DNA of 57,531 nt from contig JANWYG010000012.1 of NCBI GenBank assembly GCA_025057015.1, forward strand, positions 1 to 57,531, given 5' to 3'. Source of the stretch: Blastocatellia bacterium. Its GTDB lineage: Bacteria > Acidobacteriota > Blastocatellia > Chloracidobacteriales > JADJPF01. The position numbers and the translations under genes were made by a program. Below are positions 1 through 9,613 of the stretch, piece by piece. The stretch's first letter is position 1; every line of letters begins with the position of its first letter. The notes under the pieces were generated by a model. It had not been told where the DNA came from. It did not search any database and worked only from the letters and a program-made list of their open reading frames with translations.

Positions 1-376
1 ACCGACTGCTACGCCGCTATCTCAGCAGAAGTCCGACAAGCCATCCTCGGAAGTCTCGTTTGCAGACATCTTTGCAGGCAAACCACCTCAACAGAAAGCT
101 CCGACTGCACCTGCTGCTCCGGTCGTACCTCCGCCACCGACTGCTACGCCGCTATCTCAGCAGAAGTCCGACAAGCCATCCTCGGAAGTCTCGTTTGCAG
201 ACATCTTTGCAGGCAAACCACCTCAACAGAAAGCTCCGACTGCACCTGCTGCTCCGGTCGTACCTCCGCCACCAGCTGCTACGCCGCTATCTCAGCAGAA
301 GTCTGACAAGCCATCCTCGGAAGTCTCGTTTGCAGACATCTTTGCAGGCAAACCACCTCAACAGAAAGCTCCGACT
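1..376 (+). repeat. 135-bp in-frame tandem repeat, about 2.8 copies visible
   Basis: Units start at 1, 136 and 271, each 135 bases (45 codons). Units 1 and 2 look identical over the visible stretch. Unit 3 differs by only a few bases (for example AGC for GAC-type changes near 274, and TCT for TCC near 303) and diverges after about 376. The array probably continues left of the window. Near-identity at DNA level, including third codon positions, points to recent duplication or ongoing homogenisation. Confidence 0.95.
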
Positions 377-2041
377 TCTCCCTCAACAGCTACTCCTACT
401 ACATCGCCTTTGCAAACACAAAAAGCTGAACAAAGATCTCAAACCGCATTTGAAGCGTTTAACCTGTTTCCCAAAGAAGAAGACAAAGAACAGAAGGCTC
501 CACCACCTCAGCTAACGCCGAAGCCTGGTATGCAGTTGAGGAATCCAAACACTATCAATTTTGAATCATCACTGTTTGGAACGAAGCCTGAAGAAATAAA
601 AGGTTCTCCACAAGAGATATTTGCTCCACCTGCACCGCCACCCGCTCCTACAAAAGAGGCCAAAACATCCTCTTTGGTCTTTTCCATGGAAGAGCTAGCA
701 AATGCCACTCCGGCCATACCTTCCAAACCCACCACTGGAGGGCCTGAACCCAGTTCCAAACCTACCACAGCATCTGGGGAGCCAAAGTCTGCTCCATTTG
801 CAACCCCTTCAACACCGCCACCGCTTCCACCGCTACCTCCATTACCAACCGGTCAGCAGCCTGACAAGCCGAGTTTTGGTAGCGCTACTGGAAAACCAGA
901 ACCCAAGGCTGGCCCAGAAGCGCTAGCTTCTATATTCTCTGCGGCTCCGCCGCAGCCGCCAACACCACCGCAGAGCGTTAAACCTCCTGCTTCAGGTCTA
1001 ACCGTCGCAGAAACCAAATCCCCTTTACCACCGCTCCCCCCACTTCCGCCGGTTACTGCTTCAAGCGGGTCGGGTGAAACAGCTAAGAGCGGTCCGCTTA
1101 GTTCTAAACCTGGAGTGCTTTATATTCCTGACGAGAAGGAAGCTGCAAGTGCTCCTCCAGTCTCTAAGAGACTAGATCCTTACAAGTCTTTGCCCATATT
1201 CTCTACCGCACCAGACAAAACTAATCCACCACCTCCTTTACCAACACCAACGAGTAGCTCCACTTCTTCTGCACCTCCCTTGGGATCGCTGTCTAAGGAT
1301 CTAACTGTTCCCTCCAAGCCATCTTTACCTCCAAATTTACCTATAAGGATAGAGAAAACTCCAACATCACCTTCTGCAACGCCATCTACAGCAACTCCTC
1401 CGCCACTTCCTCAAGAAAGCAACACCTCTGTAGAGTCTAAAGTGTCAGAGATAAAATTTGAACCTACCCCACTTAAAAAGCTAGATTTACCAGAAATTCC
1501 GAAGAAAGTTGTAAGCTCTTCATCCGTAACAGAAAAGAATAGCAAGCTTATAGTTGGCATAGCTGCAGCGGTAATAGTCATTCTAGCAATCGGCTTCCTA
1601 CTGATACCCAGAATAGGTAGCAGCAAAGATCCAACGCAACTGCCAGCTGAATCCTCGAATATGGAGAATAAACCTAAAGCTGAGTCGCCTCTGGCACCTA
1701 TGAGTCCCGCTAACTCTTCTAGTTCGGCTCAGCAGCAACCAACTGCTGGACAACCAACCATTCCCACGGACACCAAGGAACGCATCAAATATGCGCTAGA
1801 GGAGATAAACAAGACCACACTACGAGTACAGAGTGTAATGCCAGACAGCGATCCGTTAAAGCAAATGCGGCTTAACCAACTAAATGCTTTTAGGGAGCAG
1901 CTGCAAGATTATTTGAAGAAAGGCATAGTTACTGATGAAGCAAAGGCATATGCAGATTCGGCTATTAGCCAGCTTATAAGGCTAAATAGTCAGCTCGATC
2001 TTCTACCTCCACCAAAAGAAAAAGTAAGAAAGCAAAGATGA
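2..2041 (+). CDS. Proline-rich repeat membrane protein, 5' end missing
   Basis: The reading frame is open from base 2 to the TGA at 2039-2041, so the true start lies left of the window. About 679 residues are visible. The first 125 are a 45-residue tandem repeat holding the motif SFADIFAGKPPQ. A long Pro/Ser/Thr/Ala-rich disordered stretch follows, with scattered short hydrophobic motifs of similar type (EALASIFSAAPP, SSLFGTKP). Near bases 1547-1610 there is one hydrophobic segment (GIAAAVIVILAIGFLLIP), probably a membrane anchor. About 100 mostly helical charged residues follow it. That tail resembles the tail of the PP2C phosphatase at 14680-16260. The function is not recognised. The architecture suggests a cytoplasmic scaffold-like N-terminus and an extracytoplasmic helical domain. 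It converges on alr with a 6-base gap. Confidence 0.8.
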   Translation, partial: PTATPLSQQKSDKPSSEVSFADIFAGKPPQQKAPTAPAAPVVPPPPTATPLSQQKSDKPSSEVSFADIFAGKPPQQKAPTAPAAPVVPPPPAATPLSQQKSDKPSSEVSFADIFAGKPPQQKAPTSPSTATPTTSPLQTQKAEQRSQTAFEAFNLFPKEEDKEQKAPPPQLTPKPGMQLRNPNTINFESSLFGTKPEEIKGSPQEIFAPPAPPPAPTKEAKTSSLVFSMEELANATPAIPSKPTTGGPEPSSKPTTASGEPKSAPFATPSTPPPLPPLPPLPTGQQPDKPSFGSATGKPEPKAGPEALASIFSAAPPQPPTPPQSVKPPASGLTVAETKSPLPPLPPLPPVTASSGSGETAKSGPLSSKPGVLYIPDEKEAASAPPVSKRLDPYKSLPIFSTAPDKTNPPPPLPTPTSSSTSSAPPLGSLSKDLTVPSKPSLPPNLPIRIEKTPTSPSATPSTATPPPLPQESNTSVESKVSEIKFEPTPLKKLDLPEIPKKVVSSSSVTEKNSKLIVGIAAAVIVILAIGFLLIPRIGSSKDPTQLPAESSNMENKPKAESPLAPMSPANSSSSAQQQPTAGQPTIPTDTKERIKYALEEINKTTLRVQSVMPDSDPLKQMRLNQLNAFREQLQDYLKKGIVTDEAKAYADSAISQLIRLNSQLDLLPPPKEKVRKQR

Positions 2042-2047
2042 CGATTG

Positions 2048-3184
2048 CTATCGAGTTGAGCCAGTTTTATACACTCTTGGCACTCGTTTAGAGATGCCAC
2101 AGGTTATTTCGTAGGAGATAGTATCAATATTTCCAGCCACTTCCTCTGCTGTGATACTCACATCTCCCATCTCGCCTATCAGGACAACTTCGTCACCTAT
2201 TTTAACTCCCGGTATATCGGTTACATCCAAGAGCGTCAGATCCATACTAACGCGTCCTACTACAGGAGCATATCTTTGCCTAACTATTACTCGAGAGTTA
2301 TTCGAGCAAGCTCGTCGCCAGCCATCATCGTATCCTATTGGTATCGTTGCTATCAGACTACGGTGCTTCGTAACAAAAGTGGCACCGTAGCCTAACGGCG
2401 TTCCTGCGGGGACTTCCTTTATTAGAATTATGCGCGAATGTAGCGAAAGCACGGGTTTTACTGCTGGAGGAGGAGGACTAGGAGCTAGGACATCTCTCCA
2501 CAAACCGTATATCAACCCTCCTGTACGAACCATATTACCTCTAGCTCTAGGCCAGCGGTGCAAGCCAGCACTGTTTGACAAATGTCGATAACACACTCGG
2601 CCTAAGCGCTGCTCTATCAGTTTCAGACAGGCTTCGTAGCAGCGAATCTGTGCGGCTGTTTCCTGATCTCTTTCAGGTTCGTCAGCAGCAGCAAAATGCG
2701 TATAAACACCTTCTAACACCGCAGCTCGGCAGGTAACAGCATAGTCTAGCAAACTTGTAAGCTGTTCAGGTCGCACACCCAAGCGTCCCATTCCTGTATC
2801 TACTTTTAGATGATAAGCAAGTTTACGGCCAGCTTTTAGAGCAACTTCCTCTAGGATCTTCAGCATGTCTATGTGATAAACAGTAGGCGTAAGGTCTAAT
2901 TCCAAACATTCTTGTGCTTGTTGGCGTTGCCAAAATCCTCCAAGGCAAAGTATAGGCAACCCTACGCCTGCTTGCCGAAGTTGACAGCCTTCTTCTACCA
3001 AGGCTACTCCAAACTGATCTGCTCCATGGCGTTCTAGGCAAAGCGCAGCTTCTACTGCACCGTGTCCATAAGCATCGGCTTTAAGCACGGCCATAACTTG
3101 TACCGCATCACCAACATATTGCTTCACGGCAAAGTAGTTTTCCACAAGGCGATCAAGCCTTATTTCTGCCCAAGTGGGTCGCAT
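2048..3184 (-). CDS. alr: Alanine racemase
   Basis: PLP-dependent alanine racemase, making D-alanine for peptidoglycan. The protein has 378 residues, usual for the family. The PLP lysine is K35 in the motif AVLKADAYGHG, and the catalytic tyrosine is Y266 in GYGATF. I chose the ATG at 3184: it overlaps the dnaB stop as TGATG, which suggests translational coupling, and gives the classic start [12 protein letters not shown] five codons upstream would also be open but is less likely. Expression probably depends on dnaB upstream. Confidence 0.96.
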   Translation of the reverse strand: MRPTWAEIRLDRLVENYFAVKQYVGDAVQVMAVLKADAYGHGAVEAALCLERHGADQFGVALVEEGCQLRQAGVGLPILCLGGFWQRQQAQECLELDLTPTVYHIDMLKILEEVALKAGRKLAYHLKVDTGMGRLGVRPEQLTSLLDYAVTCRAAVLEGVYTHFAAADEPERDQETAAQIRCYEACLKLIEQRLGRVCYRHLSNSAGLHRWPRARGNMVRTGGLIYGLWRDVLAPSPPPPAVKPVLSLHSRIILIKEVPAGTPLGYGATFVTKHRSLIATIPIGYDDGWRRACSNNSRVIVRQRYAPVVGRVSMDLTLLDVTDIPGVKIGDEVVLIGEMGDVSITAEEVAGNIDTISYEITCGISKRVPRVYKTGSTR

Positions 3185-4548
3185 CAGTTTTCCCGCCAAA
3201 GATTTTCAAAACGCGTAAATTGCCTTAAGAAAGCTAGTTTGACAGTATCCGTAGGACCATTGCGCTGCTTACCTATGATTATCTCAGCAATTCCGGCATT
3301 TTCCTCCGTAGGATGGTACATCTCCTCTCTATAGATAAACAGAACCAGATCAGCATCTTGCTCTATGCTGCCGCTCTCACGTAGGTCAGAAAGTTGCGGT
3401 CTATGGTCAGAGCGGGTCTCAGGCGCCCGCGAAAGTTGACTAAGCGCTATCAAAGGAATTCCTAGTTCTTTTGCCAATCCCTTGAGATCACGTGAGATCT
3501 GCGATACCTCTTGCTGCCTATTTTCAGCCTTTGTCCGAGCCCGCATAAGTTGCATATAGTCGACTATAAGCAAGTCTAATCCGTGCTCAGCCTTGAGGCG
3601 GCGAGCCTTAGCTCTCATCTCCAAAACAGATAAGGCTGGTGTATCATCTATGAATATTCTCGCTTCAGCTAGCTTTTGCAGTCCTATTGCAAGTCGTGCC
3701 CATTCGTCGCGATTGAGAAATCCTCCACGCAATCTATGGGCGTCTACATGGGCTTCCGAACAAAGCATGCGAGTTACAATTGCCTCCTTGGTCATCTCTA
3801 ACGAAAAGATACCGACAACTTTCTGGGCTATTATCGAGACATTTTGCGCAATAGATAGCCCAAAAGCGGTCTTACCAGCACTAGGACGAGCAGCTATTAC
3901 TATTAAGTCTGACGGCTGTAATCCGTTAGTTAACCGATCTAGATCGGTAAAGCCTGTAGGTATACCAGTCATCATTTGCGGCCGCTCGGCCATTTGCTCG
4001 ACTAACTCGAGCTGCTTTCTGGCCACTTCCGCAATGCTGACAAATCCCGTCTGTATTCGATCCTCAGCTATTTGAAAAATCGCCTGCTCGGCACTATCTA
4101 AAATTTCATCTGGATTAGCTTCTTGATCCAAGCAACTGTAGATTATCTGGTTTGCAGTAGAGATTAGACGACGTAATACTGACTTGCCCCTTATTATCTT
4201 CGCATAGTGCTCTAGGTTAGCGATCCTGATAGCACCATCTAACAAGTTAGCTAGATAAGCTACTCCCCCAATCTGTTCCAGTTCGCCCGACTTCATGAGC
4301 TCTTCTTGTAAAGTAATCAGATCAATAGCTCGGCCTGTTTCAGAAAGAATGACCATCTTGTCAAATATCTTTCGGTGTGAGTCGAGAAAGAAATCGTTCC
4401 GCCGAAGTAACTCTACAGCCTGATTACAAAGAGTACCGTCAAGAAGTATAGCTCCCAGCACCGCACGTTCTGCTTCTATACTTTGTGGTAACGGACGCTC
4501 CAGCGTAACATCAGAAGATATCCCGCCTACCCTAGACGCCTTAGACAT
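3184..4548 (-). CDS. dnaB: Replicative DNA helicase DnaB
   Basis: Hexameric replicative helicase, 454 residues, the usual length. The N-terminal DnaB domain covers about residues 20-125 ([15 protein letters not shown]). The RecA-like C-terminal domain carries Walker A RPSAGKT at about 221-227, Walker [10 protein letters not shown] near 330, and the DnaB-type motifs LSQLSRAPE and [13 protein letters not shown]. No intein is present. It starts at an ATG at 4548 and ends in a 1-base overlap with alr. It is divergent from the DsbD-alpha gene, with 145 bases between them. Confidence 0.98.
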   Translation of the reverse strand: MSKASRVGGISSDVTLERPLPQSIEAERAVLGAILLDGTLCNQAVELLRRNDFFLDSHRKIFDKMVILSETGRAIDLITLQEELMKSGELEQIGGVAYLANLLDGAIRIANLEHYAKIIRGKSVLRRLISTANQIIYSCLDQEANPDEILDSAEQAIFQIAEDRIQTGFVSIAEVARKQLELVEQMAERPQMMTGIPTGFTDLDRLTNGLQPSDLIVIAARPSAGKTAFGLSIAQNVSIIAQKVVGIFSLEMTKEAIVTRMLCSEAHVDAHRLRGGFLNRDEWARLAIGLQKLAEARIFIDDTPALSVLEMRAKARRLKAEHGLDLLIVDYMQLMRARTKAENRQQEVSQISRDLKGLAKELGIPLIALSQLSRAPETRSDHRPQLSDLRESGSIEQDADLVLFIYREEMYHPTEENAGIAEIIIGKQRNGPTDTVKLAFLRQFTRFENLWREN

Positions 4549-4617
4549 AGTTGAAAATCATATCTTCAGAAGAAAAAGACGTCAAATTGCTAGACAACTC
4601 GATCAACTAAACGGAAC

Positions 4618-4633
4618 CTAGCTGATCAACTAG
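4618..4633. promoter_or_regulatory. Imperfect palindrome in the dnaB/DsbD-alpha divergent spacer
   Basis: CTAGCTGATCAACTAG is a 16-base sequence in which 14 positions pair with its own reverse complement. It sits midway between the divergent starts at 4548 and 4694. Another ACTAG element occurs nearby at about 4630-4650. It could be an operator or chance AT-rich symmetry; no regulator is known from this sequence. Confidence 0.2.
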
Positions 4634-4693
4634 TATGCAAAACTAGCTCTGTCACAAACAATCGAGCGATAATAGGAGAATAAGGAGGTCAAC

Positions 4694-5215
4694 ATGCTAG
4701 CGCTGCTGTTACTAGGTTGGGTCGCTGCTATAGCAACCGTTCAGGATCCTGCCAAGGCTGTAACCGCTAAAGTGTACGCTTCTACAGACAAGGTAGTTCG
4801 CGGTGGCAGTTTTGAAGTAGCTGTAGTACTTGACATAGATCCAAAATTTCATATTAATTCAGCCAAACCGCTAGACGAAAACCTGATACCGACAAAAGTA
4901 GAGCTACTGGAAACCAGCGGCTTTAAATTCTCACCTCCGAGCTATCCGAAAGGCACCCTTCAAAAATTCTCTTTCTCTGACCAATCTTTGTCAGTCTACC
5001 ATGGAAGAGTCATTATACGTCTCAGCGGAAATGCGGCAAAGAACGTAGAGTTAGGACAGAAGAAGCTGAAGCTACAGTTAGCTTACCAGGCTTGCAACGA
5101 TCAGGCCTGCTTTGCTCCTAAGAAAGTCGAACTGCCTTTAGAAATAGAAGTAGTGGCGCCGGGCACAAAAATCTCTCCAATAAACCAAGAATTTTTTCCT
5201 CGCCGTGGTCGCTAA
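4694..5215 (+). CDS. Secreted DsbD-alpha-like (DsbD N-terminal domain) protein
   Basis: A 173-residue protein with a short N-terminal signal (LALLLLGWVAAIA) and one immunoglobulin-like domain of the DsbD N-terminal type, which passes electrons to periplasmic thiol proteins. Family hallmarks are FHINSAKP, then YQACNDQACFAPKKVELPL, where the two cysteines of the redox pair are visible. There is no transmembrane CcdA-like part and no C-terminal thioredoxin domain, so it is a stand-alone alpha domain. A strong Shine-Dalgarno (AAGGAGG) lies 6-8 bases before the ATG. It converges on nrnA with a 3-base gap. The electron donor is not encoded nearby. Confidence 0.8.
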   Translation: MLALLLLGWVAAIATVQDPAKAVTAKVYASTDKVVRGGSFEVAVVLDIDPKFHINSAKPLDENLIPTKVELLETSGFKFSPPSYPKGTLQKFSFSDQSLSVYHGRVIIRLSGNAAKNVELGQKKLKLQLAYQACNDQACFAPKKVELPLEIEVVAPGTKISPINQEFFPRRGR

Positions 5216-5218
5216 GTT

Positions 5219-6187
5219 TTAGGCGCGAGTAGCTGGAGAGACATCGAGTTCCTCTTGTAAGCAGGTGATAGTCTGTTGTTTTACATACTCTAAAGAGCCT
5301 TTGATGGTGCAACCGGAAGCGTTTCTATGTCCTCCTCCGCCAAACTTTTCGGCAACACGAGCAACATTTATCTCACCTTTTGACCTGAGACTGATGCGAT
5401 AAACTTCAGGAGCTATCTCTTTGAAAAAAGCCACTACTTCAACTTCTCCTACAGCTAGAGGATAGTTGACTATGCCATCTAGATCTTCTTCCGTGGCATT
5501 CGCTTCGGCTATTTGTTCGAGTGTTATGCTAAGCCACGCTATCCGCCCGCTTTCGTCCCTATCAAGTGAGGAAAGGGCTGACGCTAAGATCTTAATCTTG
5601 CTGAACGGATACGAATAGAACAAGGCCTGAGAAATATGTGCCGGGCGAGCTCCTTTGCGGACCAGCTCTGAAGCTATTTTAAAAGTACGTTCGGTAGTGT
5701 TCGAGTAATGAAACGACCCCGTATCAGTCAATAACGCCGTGTAGATACACTCAGCTATCTGCTGATTTACGGCTACTCCGAGCGCTTTGCAGAGATTATA
5801 AATCATCTCCCCAACTGCAGACGCCGTAGAGTCTATCCAGTTGATCGCACCAAATAAGGTAGTGGTGCTGTGATGATCGATATTGACTACGAACTGTTTA
5901 TCAAGATTAAGCAATCCCGGACGATCTATATCGCTACACTCTATCACGAATGCTGCATCATAACCTGTAGGTACACAAGAAACTTTCAGTACTTCCTTAG
6001 CACCAGGCAACTTAGAATAGGTTTGCGGAACACCATCGCGCATCAGCACATCCACTTGTTTGTTTAACGACTTGAGTATCCAGTATAGTGCTAATGACGA
6101 CCCCATACTGTCCCCATCGGGTCTTACGTGTGAGGTTATGCAAAACCTATTCTTAGTCTCTATCAGCTCAACAACTTGACTCAGCAT
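5219..6187 (-). CDS. nrnA: DHH/DHHA1 phosphoesterase, NrnA-like
   Basis: Bifunctional oligoribonuclease / pAp phosphatase family, degrading short RNA or c-di-nucleotide products in the cytoplasm. Metal-binding motifs are SHVRPDGDSMGSS near the N-terminus and NIDHHSTTT (the DHH motif). The DHHA1 substrate motif GGGGHRNASGC lies near the C-terminus. Length is 322 residues from the ATG at 6187, which puts 18 residues before the first motif, as is normal in the family. A GTG at 6226, inside rbfA and preceded by GAGGAA, would add 13 residues and cannot be excluded. It follows rbfA, a common order (nusA-infB-rbfA-nrnA). Confidence 0.92.
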   Translation of the reverse strand: MLSQVVELIETKNRFCITSHVRPDGDSMGSSLALYWILKSLNKQVDVLMRDGVPQTYSKLPGAKEVLKVSCVPTGYDAAFVIECSDIDRPGLLNLDKQFVVNIDHHSTTTLFGAINWIDSTASAVGEMIYNLCKALGVAVNQQIAECIYTALLTDTGSFHYSNTTERTFKIASELVRKGARPAHISQALFYSYPFSKIKILASALSSLDRDESGRIAWLSITLEQIAEANATEEDLDGIVNYPLAVGEVEVVAFFKEIAPEVYRISLRSKGEINVARVAEKFGGGGHRNASGCTIKGSLEYVKQQTITCLQEELDVSPATRA

Positions 6188-6209
6188 TAATGGCTTGTGG
6201 AGACCAAGA

Positions 6210-6557
6210 CTATGGCCTTTCTCCACCTTCCTCTCTTAGTAATTGCTCTATACGAGACGCCTTCTTACTAGTCTCATCATAGAAAAAGAGCAGCTCAGGT
6301 ACTTTTCTAAGCTGAAGCCTTAGCGACAGCTGGTATCTGATAAATCCAGCCGCTTTCTTGAGCGCCTCTAGGATGACAGATATGTCTTGATTATCTGTCA
6401 CTTCGAAATAGACTTTTGCCACACTCAGATCCTTAGCTAGCTTGACGGCAGTGACTGATACATCAGCAAACCGCTCATCTTCAAGCTCATACTCTATTAG
6501 TTCAGAAATTTCTCTATGAATTGCTTCTGTCAAACGCTCAAGTCTAGTTTGTTGCAT
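6210..6557 (-). CDS. rbfA: Ribosome-binding factor A
   Basis: RbfA binds the 30S subunit during late 16S rRNA maturation. It has 115 residues, the usual size. Family features are the N-terminal RLERLTEAIHREISELIEYEL helix region and VAKVYFEVTD in the KH-like core, ending with PELLFFYDETSKKASRIEQLL. The ATG is at 6557, just 4 bases after the infB stop, so both are surely on one transcript. It is followed by nrnA. Confidence 0.95.
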   Translation of the reverse strand: MQQTRLERLTEAIHREISELIEYELEDERFADVSVTAVKLAKDLSVAKVYFEVTDNQDISVILEALKKAAGFIRYQLSLRLQLRKVPELLFFYDETSKKASRIEQLLREEGGERP

Positions 6558-6561
6558 TTCT

Positions 6562-9500
6562 CTACAGTTCTGTAGGCACTACTTTCTCCTTAGTAAACGC
6601 CTCGATCAGGTCCCCTTCTTTTATGTCAGAATACTTATCTATACCTATACCGCACTCGAATCCCTCTTTAACCTCTGAGACGTCTTCTTTGAAACGCTTC
6701 AGACTAGCGATTACGCCCTCGTAGACTACCACTCCGTCACGAACAAGCCTTATGTTTGCCGTACGCTTTATGACACCACTAGTTACAAAGCAGCCGGCGA
6801 TATTACCAACTTTTGGCACCTTTATCACGCGACGGATCTCAGCCTTACCAAGCGATACCTCCTTAAAGGTTGCATCTAGCAAGCCTAGCATAGCGTTGCG
6901 TATCTCTTCTTCTACCTTGTAGATGATCGTATGCAACCTAATATCGACATTCTCTTGTTTGGCTAACTCTTCAGCGCGTTGCTCTGGTCGCACATTAAAA
7001 CCTATGATAACAGCCGAATGCGCCATATCATTGCTGGCTCTTGCAAGCAGCACGTCAGACTCTGTAATCGCACCTACACCGCTTCTGATAACTTTGACCT
7101 TAACCTTATCTGTAGAGAGCTTCTGCAGGGTATCTTTGAGAACCTCGACAGAACCTTGTACATCAGCCTTCAATATGACAAGCAGCTCTTTGAGCTTACC
7201 AGCCTTCATAGCTTTGAAGATGTCCTCAAGGCGCCCTGCTGAAGAGCGCGAAAGCTCGAGCTGGCGCTTCTTCAACTGGCGTGATAGGCTTATCTGTTGC
7301 GCCTTTGCAACGTCGGTAACCACCTGGAACTGATCTCCTGCTTCAGGTACACCTTGCAGGCCCAGTACTTCCACAGGCGTAGACGGCCCTGCTTCTTGTA
7401 CCTGCTTGCCACAGTCGTCAAACATAGCTCTTACGCGCCCAAAGTAGAGCCCAGCTATCACCGGATCACCTACGCGAAGAGTCCCATTTTGCACCAACAC
7501 CGTAGCTACAGGCCCACGTCCCTTGTCAAGCTTCGCCTCAAGTACCACACCGCTGCCTAGCCTCTTAGGACTAGCCTTTAGGTCAAGTATGTCTGCTGTA
7601 AGCAATATCATCTCCAGCAAGCCAGTCAGGTTTATGCGCTGCTTGGCGGAAACTTCTACCATAACCGTATCTCCGCCCCAGCCATCCCACACCAACCCAT
7701 AATCGGAAAGCGCTTTTTTGACTCTCTCAGGCTGTGCTTGCGGTTTGTCTATCTTGTTAATCGCCACAACTATGGGCACACCGGCTGCTTTGGCATGTTC
7801 TATCGCCTCAACAGTCTGCGGCATTACACCGTCATCTGCCGCTACGACAAGTACAACTACATCAGTGACCCGAGCACCACGAGCACGCATCCTAGTAAAA
7901 GCTTCATGACCAGGTGTGTCTAAAAATACTATCCTACGCTTGCGCTCAGGGTTATCCGGATCAGGAACTTCCACGGAATACGCACCTATGTGCTGCGTAA
8001 TACCGCCAGCCTCCCCTTCAGCTACCTTAGTCTTTCGAATAGCATCAAGCAAACTCGTCTTACCGTGGTCTACATGCCCCATGACCGTGACTACAGGGGC
8101 TCGAGTTTCAGTATCTTCAAAAGCCTGAGGTTCAGTCTCAAACTCCACCTCAGCAGTCATCTCTTCAAAAGTAGCAAAAGAGACATCATAGCCAAAATCT
8201 CGTCCGATTTCGCGAGCAACATCAGCATTAAGCGTCTGGTTTATAGTCGCCATTACGCCCTTATTTAGCAGCAAGGCCACTACTTCCTTCGGCTTTACGT
8301 CAATCTTTTCAGCAAACTCCTTCACCGTACAGCCTTCTACCAACTTTATAGGCTTAAGCTCGGTTGGTATCGGTCTAGGAGTTGGTATACTAGTAGGCGT
8401 TTCTTGTCGAATAGGAAGCTTCTCCTTGTCCTCTTTCTTTATTACAGCCTTAATAGAAAGCTCCTGAACAGTTTTACGGCCTTTCTTTCTGTTATCCGGT
8501 GGAGGTACATAAGCACGTAGATCCACTGGCTGCTCAGCAGGCTGCGGGAGGGAGGATTTAGGTTGTACGGTACGAGGACCCGGCCCCGGCCGCAGAGACT
8601 GTTGCTGTCCAGTGTGCTGAGGCTTCTGCAGGCGCTGCTGGGTGGGAGTAGGCACTGCTGGTATCGGTTGCCGGCCACGCTGCTGCATCTGATTTCGAGC
8701 TTGAGCAGAAGGAGGAGCTGCAACAAGACTTCCTTTGCCCACGGAAGTTTGAGCTTTTGTATTTAAAGGTACGATCTGTGTTCTAGCAAACCTGGGCTTA
8801 CTCTGTTCAGGCTTAGCAACAGGTAGTTCAGCTTTGGCAGCAAGTGGTTCGGGTTGCCTCTGCGGTTTCTCCGGCTCTACATAACTAGATGATTGCGTTG
8901 CCACAGAAGCTGTTTCGACTTCCTTATGCTCAAGGTTTTTCAAAGTAGCTGCTGCTCCAGCAGTAGGAACCTCTATTCTCACAATACGAGGCTTTGAAGT
9001 CTCTACCTTCGGAACTTCTACCTTCTTATCCTCCGGCAGATTAGGAGACGCAACGACTGGTGCAGAAACTGAAGTCGGCTCTGGCTGAGCTTGAACAGAA
9101 ACCGTTCTAGGAGCCTCAACCGACTGAGGTGTCTCAGCAGAGGCTGCCGCTGCCGTCGGTAAAGTAGTAGCCACCTGAGCTGGCGCCTGAGCAGAAACTA
9201 CAGGCGTTATCTTTTTGACTATTCTTATCTGAGGTGTCGGCCGAGCGGGAACAATAGACGTAGCAGCTGGTGCTGGTAATTGACTCTGCGGCGGCTTCGA
9301 TGGTTCAGCAGCAGTTTTCACCAAATCGACCTGAAGAGCTTCAACTGGCGAACTAACAGCCGTTTCTCTGTGCTTGACAAGCTTTACCTTCCTTTCCACT
9401 TGCGACTTTTGAGGAAAGTATTTGCTCTTCACTTTCTCGGCTACTTCCAAAGGAATGGAATTAGAAGGGACGGATACATCATATCCAAATCGACGTACTT

Positions 9501-9567
9501 CCTCGATCACCTTTTTGTTGTCTAACTTCAGCTCCTTTGCCAAATCGTAAATTCTTACCTTAGACAT
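6562..9567 (-). CDS. infB: Translation initiation factor IF-2
   Basis: 1001 residues. The N-terminal IF2_N module ([21 protein letters not shown]) is followed by a very long Pro/Ala/Gln/Val-rich linker at about residues 65-400, and a second IF2_N-type module ([20 protein letters not shown]) near 415. The G domain carries G1 GHVDHGKTS (about 496), G3 DTPGHEAF (about 549) and G4 NKID (about 603). Domains II, III and IV follow to the end ([18 protein letters not shown]). It brings fMet-tRNA to the ribosome. It sits between nusA and rbfA in the classic operon. Confidence 0.98.
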   Translation of the reverse strand: MSKVRIYDLAKELKLDNKKVIEEVRRFGYDVSVPSNSIPLEVAEKVKSKYFPQKSQVERKVKLVKHRETAVSSPVEALQVDLVKTAAEPSKPPQSQLPAPAATSIVPARPTPQIRIVKKITPVVSAQAPAQVATTLPTAAAASAETPQSVEAPRTVSVQAQPEPTSVSAPVVASPNLPEDKKVEVPKVETSKPRIVRIEVPTAGAAATLKNLEHKEVETASVATQSSSYVEPEKPQRQPEPLAAKAELPVAKPEQSKPRFARTQIVPLNTKAQTSVGKGSLVAAPPSAQARNQMQQRGRQPIPAVPTPTQQRLQKPQHTGQQQSLRPGPGPRTVQPKSSLPQPAEQPVDLRAYVPPPDNRKKGRKTVQELSIKAVIKKEDKEKLPIRQETPTSIPTPRPIPTELKPIKLVEGCTVKEFAEKIDVKPKEVVALLLNKGVMATINQTLNADVAREIGRDFGYDVSFATFEEMTAEVEFETEPQAFEDTETRAPVVTVMGHVDHGKTSLLDAIRKTKVAEGEAGGITQHIGAYSVEVPDPDNPERKRRIVFLDTPGHEAFTRMRARGARVTDVVVLVVAADDGVMPQTVEAIEHAKAAGVPIVVAINKIDKPQAQPERVKKALSDYGLVWDGWGGDTVMVEVSAKQRINLTGLLEMILLTADILDLKASPKRLGSGVVLEAKLDKGRGPVATVLVQNGTLRVGDPVIAGLYFGRVRAMFDDCGKQVQEAGPSTPVEVLGLQGVPEAGDQFQVVTDVAKAQQISLSRQLKKRQLELSRSSAGRLEDIFKAMKAGKLKELLVILKADVQGSVEVLKDTLQKLSTDKVKVKVIRSGVGAITESDVLLARASNDMAHSAVIIGFNVRPEQRAEELAKQENVDIRLHTIIYKVEEEIRNAMLGLLDATFKEVSLGKAEIRRVIKVPKVGNIAGCFVTSGVIKRTANIRLVRDGVVVYEGVIASLKRFKEDVSEVKEGFECGIGIDKYSDIKEGDLIEAFTKEKVVPTEL

Positions 9568-9613
9568 TAAAACTCCTTAATAGTTATTGCCGAGCAGAGC
9601 CTCTCAGCTTGCC

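Noticed and set aside
1-405. CRISPR-like direct repeats
   Set aside because: Units are 135 bases, in frame and without variable spacers; they encode a protein repeat.
3593-4075. 160-residue plus-strand frame inside dnaB
   Set aside because: Antisense to a fully conserved gene and not like any family.
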